From: Dethiosulfatarculus sandiegensis
GTDB taxonomy: Bacteria; Desulfobacterota; Desulfarculia; Desulfarculales; Desulfarculaceae
Length of the DNA stretch: 64,000 nt
Direction of reading: 5' to 3'
Assembly (NCBI RefSeq): GCF_000931935.2
Contig: NZ_AZAC01000017.1
Location: 99,048 to 163,047, forward strand
Within the stretch, counting starts at the first letter, position 1, and every line of letters starts with the position of its first letter. Below are positions 26,058 to 34,875 of the stretch, piece after piece. A program made the translations under genes and the position numbers. Below the pieces are notes generated by a model. The model was not told the DNA's origin. It searched no databases and saw only the letters and a list, made by a program, of their open reading frames with translations.

Positions 26058-29000
26058 ATGGTGAAGATGGAAAAGGCGGATCAGACAGTAAAACGGAAAG
26101 AGCCGCAAGGGCTCTTTTTGGGCTTGGACGTAGGCAGCGTCAGTCTGGACCTGGCTGTGACCGGACCGGACGGCGAATTGATCAAAACAGGTTATCACCG
26201 CACCAAAGGCAGGCCCTTGGCCGTGGCCTTTGAGGTGTTGACTGACCTATTCCGGGAGATTCCCGCTGGTGATTTCAGGGCTTCGGCTGTTACCGGGGCA
26301 GGGGCCGCAACCTTGGCCCCGCTTTTAAACAGCCAGGAAGTAAACGAGATCATAGCCATTACCAAAGGGGTGGGCCGGGTGCACCCCGAGGCCCGCACCA
26401 TAATAGATATGGGCGGCGAAGACGCCAAAATGATACTGGTCAGGCCCGACGCTGCAGGCGGCCTGGCCATAGACGACTTTGCCATGAACACCATGTGCGC
26501 GGCAGGCACCGGCTCCTTTTTGGATCAGCAGGCCCACCGCCTGCAACTTACCATTGAAGAATTCAGCGAGATAGCCCTTAAAAGCGAGAACCCTCCCCGC
26601 CTGGCCGGTCGCTGCTCGGTTTTCGCCAAAAGCGACATGATTCACCTGCAACAGGAGGCCACCCCGGACTACGATATTGTGGCCGGCCTCTGCTTTGCCA
26701 TGGCAAGAAACCTCAAGTCCAATATTGCCAAGGGAAAAACAGTGACACCGCCGGTTTTGTTTGCCGGAGGGGTGGCGGCCAACCAGGGAGTCTCCAGGGC
26801 CTTGACCGAGATCATGGGCCTACGGCCCGGCCAGTTGATTGTTCCGGATACCTTCGCCTGCTTAGGCGCTTACGGTGCAGCCCTCATGGCCCTGGAACAG
26901 GGGGAGCATATGCCCCTGGCCGGGCTTGAGGCCTTGGCCGGACGGGCCGCCCAAAAGGGTGAACAGGCCAAAAGACTGCCCCGGCTTTGCTTAAGCCCCG
27001 GCCACGAAGCCCCTCCCGCCGAGCCTGTTCCGCCTGTGGAAATGGTGGAGGCCTACCTGGGAGTGGACGTGGGGAGCATCTCCACCAACTTGGTGGTGAT
27101 CAACAGGCAGGGCGAGCTTTTGGGCAAGCAGTACCTCATGACTGCGGGCCGTCCCCTGGACGCGGTCAAACAGGGGCTTACGAGCCTGGGCAGGGAACTG
27201 GGCGACAAGGTGAAGATCATGGGGGCCGGCACCACCGGCTCGGGCCGCTATCTCACAGGTGATTTCATCGGCGCGGATGTGGTCAGAAACGAGATCACCG
27301 CCCAGGCCACGGCCGCCGCATTTATAGATCCCAAGGTGGACACCATCTTTGAGATCGGGGGGCAGGACTCCAAATACATATCCCTTAAGGACGGGGCCAT
27401 TGTGGACTTCACCATGAACAAGGTCTGCGCCGCGGGCACTGGTTCATTTTTGGAGGAGCAGGCCGAAAAGCTGGGAATCAGCATCAAGGAGGAGTTTGGC
27501 CAAAGGGCCCTTTCCGCCAAGCATCCGGTGCGCATGGGTGAGCGCTGCACTGTGTTCATGGAATCGGACCTGGTCGCCCACCAGGCGGCCGGAGAAGAGA
27601 TAGACGACCTGGTCGCAGGGCTCAGCTATTCCATTGTTTATAATTACCTGAATAAGGTGGTGGAGGACCGGCGCGTAGGCGATCGCATCTTTTACCAGGG
27701 GGCCACCGCCCTCAACAAGGGGATTGTGGCCGCCTTCGAGGCTGTGGTCGGCAGGCCGGTGACCGTACCTCCCCATAATGATGTCACCGGCGCGATCGGC
27801 GCGGCGCTTCTGGCCATGCGCCAACGCACCTGGAAAGAATCCGCTTTCAAGGGATTTGAGGTGTCTCAGGCCGGGTACAGCATCACCACTTTTGAATGCA
27901 AGGGCTGCCCTAATGCCTGCGCCATACGCAAGGTGAAGGTGGAGGGGGCAAGCAGACCCCTTTTCTACGGCTCAAGGTGCGAAAAATACGACGTGGATCT
28001 GAAGGCCCAGGAAAAGGCGGGGGAACTTCCGGACCTTTTTGCCCAAAGGGAAGAGCTTTTACTCTCCTATATCAAGCCCGTGCCCGAAGGGAAGGCCCTG
28101 GGGGCCCTGGGCCTGCCCAGGGCCATGGTGTTCCGGGAGATGATGCCCTTTTTCAGTGCTTTTTTACATAAGCTGGGATTTTCAGTTGTTGAGAGCGGCC
28201 CCACCAACAAGACGCTGATCCATAAGGGTGTGGAGGTGATGGTTAACGAACCCTGCTTCCCGGTGAAGGTGGCCCACGGCCACTTGGCCACTCTTATGGA
28301 AAAGGGAGTGGAGAGGATTTTTCTGCCCTCCGTGGTGAACCTGGATGTGCCTGCCCATCCCCTGGGCTACGGCCTGGTTTGTCCCTATTCCCAAACCCTG
28401 CCCTATACCGCTCCGGCCAGCTTTGACCTTAAGGCCGCGGGAGTGGAGATGGTAACTGCGCCTTTGCGTTTTGGCCTGGGGAAAAGGGTGCTTTTGAGGG
28501 ATCTGAAGGTGCTGGCAAAGAGGCTGGGCGCTTCTTTGGGAGATCTGGAAGAGGCCCTGGAGGCGGGCCTGGCAGCTCAGGCCGATTTCCGGGACAGGCT
28601 TTTGGGCCTGGGACGAGAGGCCCTTCAAAGGATGGGGCCAAACGACCTGGGCATGGTGGTGGTGAGCAGACCCTATAACGGGGCCGATCCGGGTGTGAAC
28701 CTGGGGTTGCCCCGCAAGATGCGCTCTCTTGGTGTTTGGGCCCTGCCCATGGATTGCCTGGACCTTTCCCCTGAACTGGGGGCCGAAGAAGTGGCCGAGA
28801 TGTACTGGCGCTATGGCCAGTCTATCCTGGCAGCGGGCAGAATGGTGCGCAAAGACCCCCGGCTTTACGCAGTCAATATAACCAATTTCGGCTGCGGGCC
28901 GGACAGCTTCATAGGACATTTTTTCCGCAAGATCATGGAAGGCAAGCCTTTCCTGGAGATCGAGATAGACGAACACTCCGCAGATGTGGGCGCCATCACC

Positions 29001-30284
29001 AGGTTGGAGGCTTTCCTGGATAGCCTCTCCAATGCCCCGGTTAAGGAACGACCTGTAAGACCGGCCAAAAGGCGCAATGTCATGACCAAGGGCAGGACAA
29101 TATACATCCCGCCCATGACTGATCATTCCCGGGCTGTGGCCGCCGCCTTCAACGCCTGCCAGGTGGAGGCCGAGGTGTTGCCCAAAAGCGATGAACGCAC
29201 CCTGGAGCTGGGACGCCGCCACACCTCGGGCAAGGAGTGCTACCCCTGCGCCCTGACCACCGGCGATATGCTGAAACTGCTTTTGGATCAAGACGCGGAT
29301 CCGGAGAAGGTGGCCCTTTTCATGCCCTCCGGCACCGGTCCTTGCCGCTTTGGCCAATATCATCGCTTCCATCGTTTGGTTCTGGATGAAATGGGCTTTG
29401 ACAAGGTGCCGATTTACGCCCCGGACCAGTCGGAGGTGCTTTATGAGGAACTGGGCATGGCAGGGGGCAACGGTTTCACCAGGCTGGCCTGGCAGGGCGT
29501 GGTGGCGGTGGATCTTTTGCAAAAGGCCCTTCATGAAAACAGGCCTTATGAAATAAAGCCCGGTGAAACAGACCGGGTTTACGAGGGCTATCTCGATCAG
29601 GTCTGCCGGGCCATGGTTCAGGGAAAGGACTTGAGGGAGGTGATGCAAAGGGCCAGGCTGGCCTTTGCCGCCATACCCAGGAAAAACGGCACCCCTAAGC
29701 CCCTGGTGGGGGTGGTGGGCGAGATCTATACCAGGGCCAACGAGTTTGCCAATGAGAACGTGATCCGCTCCATTGAGGAACTCGGCGGCCAGGCCTGGCT
29801 GCCCACCATAGGCGAATGGGTGCTTTATATAAACTTCACCGCCACGAGAAGGGCCAGGCTTTTAAGGCGCTACCGCAATTATCTGGGAACCAGGCTGATG
29901 GATTATTTCCAGCATAAGGATATTCATCGCCTGGCCGGACCCTGGGACGGTTTTCTGAAGACCGCCGATGAGCCGACCATAAAACAGACTTTGGGCATGG
30001 CCTCCGCTTATCTGCACGACACCTTTGAGGGCGAGGCCGTTTTGAGCCTTGGCAAAACAACGGACATGTTCGGAAAAGGTATATCCGGCGTGGTAAACGT
30101 GATACCCTTTACCTGCATGCCCGGAACTATTGTTAACGCGGTGATGAAACGTTTCCGGGAAGACCACGAAAACCTGCCGTTTTTGGCCATGGCCATGGAC
30201 GGGCAGGAGACCCAGGGCAGCCGCATCCGGCTGGAGGCGTTCATGCACCAGGTGGCCCGCCGCCGGGCTGAATCCAAGGGCTAA
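26058..30284 (+). CDS. Acyl-CoA dehydratase activase, double BadF/HgdC ATPase fused to HgdB-like domains
   Basis: About 1408 residues. Two ASKHA ATPase domains occur in tandem: the first begins GLFLGLDVGSVSLDLAV, with IDMGGEDAKM and MNTMCAAGTGSFLDQQA; the second begins AYLGVDVGSISTNLVVI, with IFEIGGQDSKYI and MNKVCAAGTGSFLEEQ. Each has the cysteine that, with a partner, holds the bridging [4Fe-4S] of dehydratase activators. A DUF2229-type region follows (MVFREMMPFFSAFLHKLGF, NEPCFPVKVAHGH), then a C-terminal HgdB/BcrC-like part (GKECYPCALTTGD, MPSGTGPCRFGQY). Known activators inject an electron into 2-hydroxyacyl-CoA dehydratases or benzoyl-CoA reductases using ATP. The natural partner of these giant proteins is not established and no dehydratase lies nearby. 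The start is uncertain: ATG 26058 or 26067, or the TTG at 25983 behind AAGGAGG. Confidence 0.85.
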   Translation: MVKMEKADQTVKRKEPQGLFLGLDVGSVSLDLAVTGPDGELIKTGYHRTKGRPLAVAFEVLTDLFREIPAGDFRASAVTGAGAATLAPLLNSQEVNEIIAITKGVGRVHPEARTIIDMGGEDAKMILVRPDAAGGLAIDDFAMNTMCAAGTGSFLDQQAHRLQLTIEEFSEIALKSENPPRLAGRCSVFAKSDMIHLQQEATPDYDIVAGLCFAMARNLKSNIAKGKTVTPPVLFAGGVAANQGVSRALTEIMGLRPGQLIVPDTFACLGAYGAALMALEQGEHMPLAGLEALAGRAAQKGEQAKRLPRLCLSPGHEAPPAEPVPPVEMVEAYLGVDVGSISTNLVVINRQGELLGKQYLMTAGRPLDAVKQGLTSLGRELGDKVKIMGAGTTGSGRYLTGDFIGADVVRNEITAQATAAAFIDPKVDTIFEIGGQDSKYISLKDGAIVDFTMNKVCAAGTGSFLEEQAEKLGISIKEEFGQRALSAKHPVRMGERCTVFMESDLVAHQAAGEEIDDLVAGLSYSIVYNYLNKVVEDRRVGDRIFYQGATALNKGIVAAFEAVVGRPVTVPPHNDVTGAIGAALLAMRQRTWKESAFKGFEVSQAGYSITTFECKGCPNACAIRKVKVEGASRPLFYGSRCEKYDVDLKAQEKAGELPDLFAQREELLLSYIKPVPEGKALGALGLPRAMVFREMMPFFSAFLHKLGFSVVESGPTNKTLIHKGVEVMVNEPCFPVKVAHGHLATLMEKGVERIFLPSVVNLDVPAHPLGYGLVCPYSQTLPYTAPASFDLKAAGVEMVTAPLRFGLGKRVLLRDLKVLAKRLGASLGDLEEALEAGLAAQADFRDRLLGLGREALQRMGPNDLGMVVVSRPYNGADPGVNLGLPRKMRSLGVWALPMDCLDLSPELGAEEVAEMYWRYGQSILAAGRMVRKDPRLYAVNITNFGCGPDSFIGHFFRKIMEGKPFLEIEIDEHSADVGAITRLEAFLDSLSNAPVKERPVRPAKRRNVMTKGRTIYIPPMTDHSRAVAAAFNACQVEAEVLPKSDERTLELGRRHTSGKECYPCALTTGDMLKLLLDQDADPEKVALFMPSGTGPCRFGQYHRFHRLVLDEMGFDKVPIYAPDQSEVLYEELGMAGGNGFTRLAWQGVVAVDLLQKALHENRPYEIKPGETDRVYEGYLDQVCRAMVQGKDLREVMQRARLAFAAIPRKNGTPKPLVGVVGEIYTRANEFANENVIRSIEELGGQAWLPTIGEWVLYINFTATRRARLLRRYRNYLGTRLMDYFQHKDIHRLAGPWDGFLKTADEPTIKQTLGMASAYLHDTFEGEAVLSLGKTTDMFGKGISGVVNVIPFTCMPGTIVNAVMKRFREDHENLPFLAMAMDGQETQGSRIRLEAFMHQVARRRAESKG

Positions 30285-30299
30285 CCAAATCTGAAACCT

Positions 30300-30337
30300 C
30301 CGGCAAGGCAGACCTTGGAAAAGGTCTGCCTTGCCGG
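30300..30337 (+). terminator. Strong hairpin terminator of the activase gene
   Basis: A perfect 17-bp stem (CCGGCAAGGCAGACCTT and its complement) with a GGAA tetraloop starts 16 bases after the stop codon. The tail is not T-rich, but the stem is very stable. Confidence 0.7.
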
Positions 30338-30843
30338 GAATTCTTGCGACGCCGATTGTTACCGGAGGAACAAAAACTGGTTTTCACTCTGCTTAACCGG
30401 CCTTTTACCTGTTGTTATTTAAGTTTTTTTGTTTCACGGCCAAGGAAAACATGAAGCTTCTTTTCCTGAAAAAATTTTTAATTTTAAACTCTTATGCGAG
30501 CTTGTCCCTTTTGGCGCTTGGCAAGTTAACCGGTATGTTAGCTTGGTGAGTTGAGATAGTTATCACATTCACAAAATTTTTCTTGACATTATCTCTTAAG
30601 CTGGGCTACTTAATATTGAAACTCGGTAAACCCGTTACACATATTAAGTGAGTGGGTGACTGAAAGGGTGGATTTAGGGGGATATCCCTCTAAAAACTTT
30701 TTTTAGTCCGGCTTACTCGCCGGATACCAGTCGCGCCAGGCAGGTTCTGGATGCCGCCCATTATGGGTCGGTGTCCTCCTTAGTTAGGTCAACTGAGTTG
30801 TTCAAGGTTGTGCTACAGCCAACAACACCTATGGAGGAACTGA
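30338..30843 (+). promoter_or_regulatory. Long leader/promoter region of aprBA
   Basis: No gene is seen in 506 bp. TTGACA occurs at 30583-30588; the nearest TAATAT (30611) is 22 bases away, so the promoter call is weak. The following 230 bases are probably a transcribed leader and include the hairpin at 30673-30694. Confidence 0.45.
30673..30701 (+). promoter_or_regulatory. Possible transcription attenuator in the aprBA leader
   Basis: TTTAGGGGGATATCCCTCTAAA is nearly self-complementary and is followed by AACTTTTTTT, the form of an intrinsic terminator, 150 bases upstream of aprB with no gene between. Confidence 0.45.
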
Positions 30844-31299
30844 ATGCCAAGTTTCGTAATGGTTGAAAAGTGCGATGGATGCAAGGGCCAGGACAAGACC
30901 GCTTGCATGTACATCTGCCCGAACGACCTTATGCTCCTGGATAAGGACGGGTCATTGGGTTACGGTGAAATGAAGGCCTTCAACCGCGACCCCAGCATGT
31001 GCTGGGAGTGTTATAACTGCGTCAAAATTTGTCCCCAGCAGGCCATTGACGTTCGCGGCTATGCCGATTTTGTGCCCCTGGGCGCCAGCGTGGTGCCTCT
31101 GCGTGGCTCCGACAGCATCATGTGGACTGTCAAGTTCCGTGACGGCTCGGTGAAACGCTTCAAGTTCCCCATCAGGACCACAGCCGAGGGCGAAGCCCAG
31201 CCTCTGGGCGGTTTTGAAGAGGGCGACGGCGACATCAACAGCGTCAACCTCATGACCGAGCCCATGAGCGCCGGCGTGGACAAGATGCCCTCCATCTAG
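30844..31299 (+). CDS. aprB: Adenylylsulfate reductase, beta subunit
   Basis: A 151-residue iron-sulfur subunit that feeds electrons to the FAD of AprA for reduction of APS to sulfite and AMP. Two [4Fe-4S] sites are visible: KCDGCKGQDKTACMYICP near residues 8-25, and MCWECYNCVKICP near 47-59, a C-x2-C-x2-C-x3-C ferredoxin motif. The C-terminal tail (from about residue 90) is the segment that wraps around AprA in known structures. The ATG at 30844 follows GGAGGAAC. aprA follows after 61 bases. The protein is cytoplasmic. Confidence 0.97.
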   Translation: MPSFVMVEKCDGCKGQDKTACMYICPNDLMLLDKDGSLGYGEMKAFNRDPSMCWECYNCVKICPQQAIDVRGYADFVPLGASVVPLRGSDSIMWTVKFRDGSVKRFKFPIRTTAEGEAQPLGGFEEGDGDINSVNLMTEPMSAGVDKMPSI

Positions 31300-31360
31300 T
31301 GAACCTTTGAGCTAATTGGGGAACGATCACCCGCTAAAAGATCCTTAGGAGGATTCAACT

Positions 31361-33223
31361 ATGGCGAATTGGGAAACTGTAGAGGTCACCACTGACCTTC
31401 TTATCTGCGGTGGCGGCATGTCCGCTTGCGGCGCGGCCGTGGAGGCTGCCTACTGGGCCAAGAAAAATGGCCTTAACGTAATTATGGTTGACAAGGCCAC
31501 CCCCACCCGCTCCGGCGCCGTGGCAATGGGCCTCTCAGCCATCAACGAATACATCGGCTACTCCAAGGACGAGAACACCTGCGAAGACTACATCAACTAC
31601 GTCCGCCAGGACCTCATGGGCATCGCCCGCGACGACCTGGTTTTCAATATCGCCCGTCACGTCGACAGCTCGGTGCACCTGTTTGAAAAATGGGGTCTGC
31701 CGATCTGGACCGATGAAAACGGCAAGTATGTCCGCGAGGGTCGCTGGCAGGTCATGATCAACGGTGAGTCCTATAAGGTCATCGTGGCCGAGGCCGCCAT
31801 CAACGCCATGAGCGAAGCCGGATTCGAAATCTATGAGCGCGTCTTCATCGTCGGCCCCATCATGGACGGCGATCGTGTGGCCGGCGCTTACGGCTTCAGC
31901 ACCCGCGACGAGAAATTCTACGTATTTAAAGCCAAAGCCGTCATGGCCACCATGGGCGGCGCTGTGCACGTATTCCGCCCCCGCTCGGTTGGTGAGGGTC
32001 TGGGCCGCTCCTGGTATCCGCCCTTCAACAGCGGCTCCTCCACTTACTTCACCGTGATGGCCGGCGCAGAGATGACCTGCCAGGAAGTCCGCTTCATTCC
32101 GGTGCGCTTCAAAGACGCCTACGGACCGGTCGGCGCCTGGTTCCTGCTCTTCAAATCCCGGGCCACCAGCGCGGAAGGCGGAGAGTACATGGCTGTCCGC
32201 AAGGAAGAGCTTTCCAACTGGGCTCCCTACGGATTGGTGAAACCCATCCCGGCCAACCTGCGCAACTACCTGGGCATGCTCGACACCGACGCCGGCCTGG
32301 GACCGCTCTACATGGAGACCGCCGAGGCTATCCAGAACCTGGCCGAAGCCTACAAGGACGACAAAAAGGCCTTCAAGAAAAAAATGAAGGAACTCGAGAG
32401 CGAAGCCTGGGAAGACTTCCTGGATATGACCGTGAGCCAGTCCATCCTGTGGGCCGCCCACAACATCCAGCCCGAGTCCAGCCGCTCTGAAATCGCGGCC
32501 TGCGAACCATACTTCATCGGCAGCCACTCCGGCGCCAGTGGAGCCTGGGTATCCGGTCCCGATGACATCGAAACCCCCTACAAGTGGGGCTACGGCAACA
32601 TGACCACGGTCCAGGGCCTGTTCACCGCCGGTGACGGCTCCGGCGCCAGCTCGCATAAGTTCTCCTCCGGCTCCCACGCCGAGGGTCGTTATGCCGCCAA
32701 GCAGGCCATCAAGTTTGTCCTTGAGAACAACACCCAGCCCAATGTGGGTGATCTGGACGCCATCAAGGAAGCCTGCTTCAAACCCATGGATCTGTTCGAC
32801 GCCAACAAGGGCTACACCACGGATCCGGACATCAACCCCAGCTACATTCGTCCCATGCAGTTCATGTACCGCCTGCAGAAGATCATGGACGAGTACGCCG
32901 GCGGCGTTTCCAGCGCCTTTAAGACCTCCAAATCCCTGTTGGAGCGCGGTCTGGAACTGCTGGCCATGCTGAAAGAGGACGCCGATAAACTGGCCGCCGA
33001 AAACTCCTACGAGTTGGAGCGCTGCTGGGAGAACGTCCACCGTATGTGCCAGGCCGAGGCCCACGTACGGACCATGCTCTTCCGCGAAGAGACCCGTTGG
33101 CCGGGCTACTACTTCCGGGCCGACACTCCCAAGATGGACGAGGATAATTGGAAGTGCTTTGTCAACTGCACCTACAAAGATGGTGAATGGGAATTTGTCA
33201 AACGCGATGTCGTTCCCTTGTAA
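31361..33223 (+). CDS. aprA: Adenylylsulfate reductase, alpha subunit
   Basis: A 620-residue FAD-containing catalytic subunit, a little shorter than some well-known sulfate reducer AprA proteins but complete at both ends. The FAD dinucleotide-binding loop is LLICGGGMSACGAAVEAA at the N-terminus, and DKATPTRSGAVAMGLSAIN continues the flavin site. Further active-site-type segments are EVRFIPVRFKDAYGPVGAW, SHSGASGAWVSGPDD and FSSGSHAEGRYAAKQA, characteristic of the AprA/fumarate-reductase superfamily. The ATG follows AGGAGG. A terminator closes the aprBA unit, so qmoAB is at least partly separate. The codon bias visibly favours C-ending codons, consistent with high expression. Confidence 0.97.
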   Translation: MANWETVEVTTDLLICGGGMSACGAAVEAAYWAKKNGLNVIMVDKATPTRSGAVAMGLSAINEYIGYSKDENTCEDYINYVRQDLMGIARDDLVFNIARHVDSSVHLFEKWGLPIWTDENGKYVREGRWQVMINGESYKVIVAEAAINAMSEAGFEIYERVFIVGPIMDGDRVAGAYGFSTRDEKFYVFKAKAVMATMGGAVHVFRPRSVGEGLGRSWYPPFNSGSSTYFTVMAGAEMTCQEVRFIPVRFKDAYGPVGAWFLLFKSRATSAEGGEYMAVRKEELSNWAPYGLVKPIPANLRNYLGMLDTDAGLGPLYMETAEAIQNLAEAYKDDKKAFKKKMKELESEAWEDFLDMTVSQSILWAAHNIQPESSRSEIAACEPYFIGSHSGASGAWVSGPDDIETPYKWGYGNMTTVQGLFTAGDGSGASSHKFSSGSHAEGRYAAKQAIKFVLENNTQPNVGDLDAIKEACFKPMDLFDANKGYTTDPDINPSYIRPMQFMYRLQKIMDEYAGGVSSAFKTSKSLLERGLELLAMLKEDADKLAAENSYELERCWENVHRMCQAEAHVRTMLFREETRWPGYYFRADTPKMDEDNWKCFVNCTYKDGEWEFVKRDVVPL

Positions 33224-33264
33224 TGCCGGCTTTTAGGGCAGAAAATATTCTGACCAGATAATGG

Positions 33265-33300
33265 ACTCCAGGCGCCATGCCTTGGCGCCTGGAGTTTTTT
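33265..33300 (+). terminator. Intrinsic terminator of aprBA
   Basis: The perfect 12-bp stem ACTCCAGGCGCC / GGCGCCTGGAGT, with a 7-base loop, is followed by TTTTTT. Confidence 0.85.
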
Positions 33301-33337
33301 GCCTGTCCCGGGGGAAAATGATTTTCCCGGGACAGGC
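33301..33337. terminator. Second, adjacent hairpin after aprA
   Basis: GCCTGTCCCGGG...AAAA pairs with TTTTCCCGGGACAGGC. A T-run precedes it and an A-run follows, so it is symmetrical and could end transcription from either side. Confidence 0.65.
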
Positions 33338-33618
33338 AAAAAACAAACGGGATTTAAAAAGGTTTTAGACAACTTGAGGCGGAAAATGGTGGGCGCATGC
33401 GCCAAGGGATCGCTCATCTGCATGTATCGCTTGCTTTTTCTGGACTCCATAGGCGGGCTGTGCTATTTTCGTCGCAAGCTGCCGGCTGACAATCATGGGC
33501 CGGTTGTTTCCGCAATAACCCGTCCTGTCCCTATATGGGCCTGAAATGGTCGCCGATCCATCACGGTCCTCGCGGGAGTAGGCATCCGGGCGCGAAAGAA
33601 CCATCGCGGAGGTGATAA
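33338..33618 (+). promoter_or_regulatory. Region upstream of qmoA
   Basis: This non-coding stretch, after two terminator hairpins, presumably carries a separate qmoAB promoter. A 12-bp palindrome GGCGCATGCGCC lies at 33392-33403 and could be an operator; no clear -35/-10 pair is seen. Confidence 0.35.
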
Positions 33619-34875
33619 ATGACGGATCAGGACAAAACCAGTGTGCTGGTGGTCGGTGGCGGCATAAGCGGCCTTACCGCCGCCCTGGAAGCTGCCGAGG
33701 CAGGGCATGAAGTGGTTCTGGTGGAAAGAAGCCCTTATCTGGGAGGCCGTGTGGCCCAGCTTCACCAGTACTTCCCCAAGCTCTGTCCGCCCAACTGCGG
33801 CCTGGAGATCAACTTCAAAAGGCTGCGGGCAAACCCCAATGTGACCATTCACACCATGAGTGAGGTGAGCTCCATAGAAGGCGCGCCCGGTGAGTACAAG
33901 GTCACCATCAAAACTTCTCCCCGCTTTGTGAATGAAAAATGCACCTGCTGCGGCAAGTGTGCCGAGGCGGTGGAGACCATGATCCCCAACTCCTTCAACT
34001 ATGGACTGGACCAGATCAAAGCGGCTTATCTGCCCTATGACATGGCCTTCCCCATGCGCTATGTGATCGATCCTTCCATCGCAAAAACCGAAGAGGGCAA
34101 AAAGGCTGCCGAGGCCTGTCCCTACGGGGCGGTGGATTTGGAAGACAAAGGTGCCGAGTTCACCCTGACCACCGGCTCTGTGGTCTGGGCGGCCGGTTGG
34201 ACCCCCTATGATCCGACCAAGCTCACCACCTACAATTTCGACCAAAGCCCCAATGTGATCACAAACGTGCAGATGGAGCGCCTGGCGGCTCACAACGGGC
34301 CCACGTCAGGCAAGATTTTGCGCCCCGGCGACGGCGAAGCGCCCAAAAGCGTGGCCTTTATCCAATGCGCCGGCTCCAGGGACGAAAACCATCTTCCCTA
34401 CTGTTCCACCGTCTGTTGCCTGGCCAGCTTAAAGCAATCCCTTTATGTCAGGGAGCAGCTGCCCGAGGCCAAGGTCACCATCTATTTTATTGATATAAGG
34501 GCCATGGACAGGAATGAAGACTTCTATAACAGGGTGAAGGACGACGGCGGAGTGGATTTCATAAAATCCAAGATTGCCACCATCACCCCCATGGAAGGCG
34601 GGTCCAAGCTCATCCTGGAAGGCGAGAACACGGCCACCTGTGAGAAGTTCCAGGTTGAACATGATTTGGTGGTCCTGGCCACGGGTATGCAGCCCAATAC
34701 TGATCTGGACAAGATTCCGGCTGAGGTTTTGTACGATGATTACGGCTTCCTGCTTCCCCAGGAAGGCATTATCGGAGTGGGCACTGCGAGGCGTCCCTGC
34801 GAGGTTGTCTCCTGCACCCAGGACGGCACGGCCGCTGCCCTGAAGGCGATCCAGGCCGTGGCGGGAGGTAGATGA
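33619..34875 (+). CDS. qmoA: Quinone-interacting membrane-bound oxidoreductase subunit A (HdrA-like)
   Basis: A 418-residue flavoprotein related to the heterodisulfide reductase subunit HdrA. The FAD-binding motif VLVVGGGISGLTAALEAAEA is at the N-terminus. KLCPPNCGLEINF near residue 55 and KCTCCGKCAEAVETM near 112 are cysteine clusters. CAGSRDENHLPYCSTVCC near 252 is an HdrA-family hallmark. VLATGMQPN is the second nucleotide-binding region. In sulfate reducers QmoABC passes electrons from menaquinol to APS reductase. The start has a textbook GGAGGTGATAA ribosome-binding site. The stop overlaps qmoB as ATGA. Confidence 0.94.
   Translation: MTDQDKTSVLVVGGGISGLTAALEAAEAGHEVVLVERSPYLGGRVAQLHQYFPKLCPPNCGLEINFKRLRANPNVTIHTMSEVSSIEGAPGEYKVTIKTSPRFVNEKCTCCGKCAEAVETMIPNSFNYGLDQIKAAYLPYDMAFPMRYVIDPSIAKTEEGKKAAEACPYGAVDLEDKGAEFTLTTGSVVWAAGWTPYDPTKLTTYNFDQSPNVITNVQMERLAAHNGPTSGKILRPGDGEAPKSVAFIQCAGSRDENHLPYCSTVCCLASLKQSLYVREQLPEAKVTIYFIDIRAMDRNEDFYNRVKDDGGVDFIKSKIATITPMEGGSKLILEGENTATCEKFQVEHDLVVLATGMQPNTDLDKIPAEVLYDDYGFLLPQEGIIGVGTARRPCEVVSCTQDGTAAALKAIQAVAGGR

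Noticed and set aside
28182..29648. 488-codon minus-strand frame opposite the activase
   Set aside because: Shadow frame; His/Gln-rich translation with no family features.
30583..30616. Sigma-70 promoter for aprBA from TTGACA
   Set aside because: The best -10 match is 22 bases away, too far; kept only as a weak hint.
31535..33064. 509-codon minus-strand frame opposite aprA
   Set aside because: Shadow caused by the strong third-base bias of aprA; valine/glycine-rich translation with no domain.
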